Part shown: piece by piece, positions 63,915 to 64,000 of the stretch | Layout of the letters: each line of letters starts with the position of its first letter | How positions within the stretch are numbered: position 1 is the first letter of the stretch | Assembly (NCBI RefSeq): GCF_024169245.1 | Contig: NZ_JALJWP010000001.1 | Coordinates: 4,527,501-4,591,500, forward strand | DNA length: 64,000 nt | Direction: 5' to 3' | From: Pseudomonas koreensis | GTDB lineage: Bacteria > Pseudomonadota > Gammaproteobacteria > Pseudomonadales > Pseudomonadaceae | Position numbers and translations under genes: made by a program | Notes under the pieces: generated by a model | Told to the model about the DNA's origin: nothing | The model's input: only the letters and a program-made list of their open reading frames with translations | The model's database searches: none

Positions 63915-64000
63915 ATGTCGCTGACCAGTGCCGACTTCGCCGCCATCTGGCTGACCCTGAAACTGGCGTCGCTGACGACCGTGATCCTGCTGGTAATAGG
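63915..64000 (+). CDS. modB: Molybdate ABC transporter permease, N-terminal fragment
   Basis: The gene begins at ATG 63915, directly after the modA stop, and runs off the window. The visible residues (MSLTSADFAAIWLTLKLASL, then a hydrophobic TTVILLVI helix) match the start of ModB, the inner-membrane permease of the molybdate importer. Together with modA this is the start of modABC. Confidence 0.9.
   Translation, partial: MSLTSADFAAIWLTLKLASLTTVILLVI

Overview
This 64 kb window is chromosomal DNA from a fluorescent Pseudomonas, most likely the P. fluorescens/P. koreensis group. The evidence is high-GC coding with strong C/G third-position bias, Pseudomonas-specific families (DUF1652, DUF2790, DUF4946, MvaU, ecotin), a complete kgu 2-ketogluconate cluster with PtxS operators, and many intergenic REP doublets of the GAGCGAGCCTGCTCGCGA type. 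I see no rRNA, tRNA, CRISPR or prophage.

Region 1 (1-15.1 kb) is an orphan type VI secretion (T6SS) vgrG island. A 3' fragment of a transglycosylase gene comes first. Module A is vgrG, a DUF4123 adaptor, a probable immunity lipoprotein and a GHSLGG (class 3 lipase) effector. A decayed IS66 transposase remnant follows. Module B is a second vgrG, nearly identical to the first but 5'-truncated and frameshifted, then a second DUF4123 adaptor, a large protein of unknown family that is a candidate effector, and two paralogous exported Sel1-repeat proteins that look like tandem immunity genes. Effector and immunity genes are visibly richer in A+T than the vgrG genes, which suggests horizontal acquisition.

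Region 2 (15.1-24.3 kb) mixes small genes with several decayed ones: a frameshifted DUF2790 gene, a membrane protein, DUF1652, ecotin coupled to a NIPSNAP protein, and a single-domain threonine dehydratase. Upstream of the dehydratase I read a full attenuator: a 21-codon leader peptide with an Ile-Ile-Thr-Ala-Ile run, two competing hairpins and an intrinsic terminator. Then come a methyltransferase, a chimeric gene remnant, pncA and an RstAB-like two-component system.

Region 3 (24.5-45.8 kb) is transport and catabolism. It holds an RND efflux adaptor and pump, a DUF1345 protein, ptxS-kguE-kguK-kguT-kguD with two TGAAACCGGTTTCA operators, an AruH-like aminotransferase, a chemoreceptor, glycerate kinase, a CdaR-type regulator divergent from a sugar-acid MFS transporter, an aldo/keto reductase broken by an amber codon, RarD and hppD.

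Region 4 (45.8-64 kb) is largely housekeeping and stress defence. It holds a CSS-EAL c-di-GMP phosphodiesterase, mvaU, gloA, ahpF and ahpC, a tyrosine recombinase divergent from a KfrA-like coiled-coil protein, gor, galU, several small conserved proteins, alkB-ada, a frameshifted AcuI/YhdH-type reductase, nitronate monooxygenase, and modA with the start of modB behind a ModE-like operator.

The most notable points are the threonine dehydratase attenuator, the uncharacterised 1.1-kilo-residue T6SS-associated protein with paired Sel1 genes, the direct-repeat architecture that would allow effector-cassette deletion, the kguK tail encoded by a REP pair, and the Ada homologue lacking three of the four zinc cysteines.
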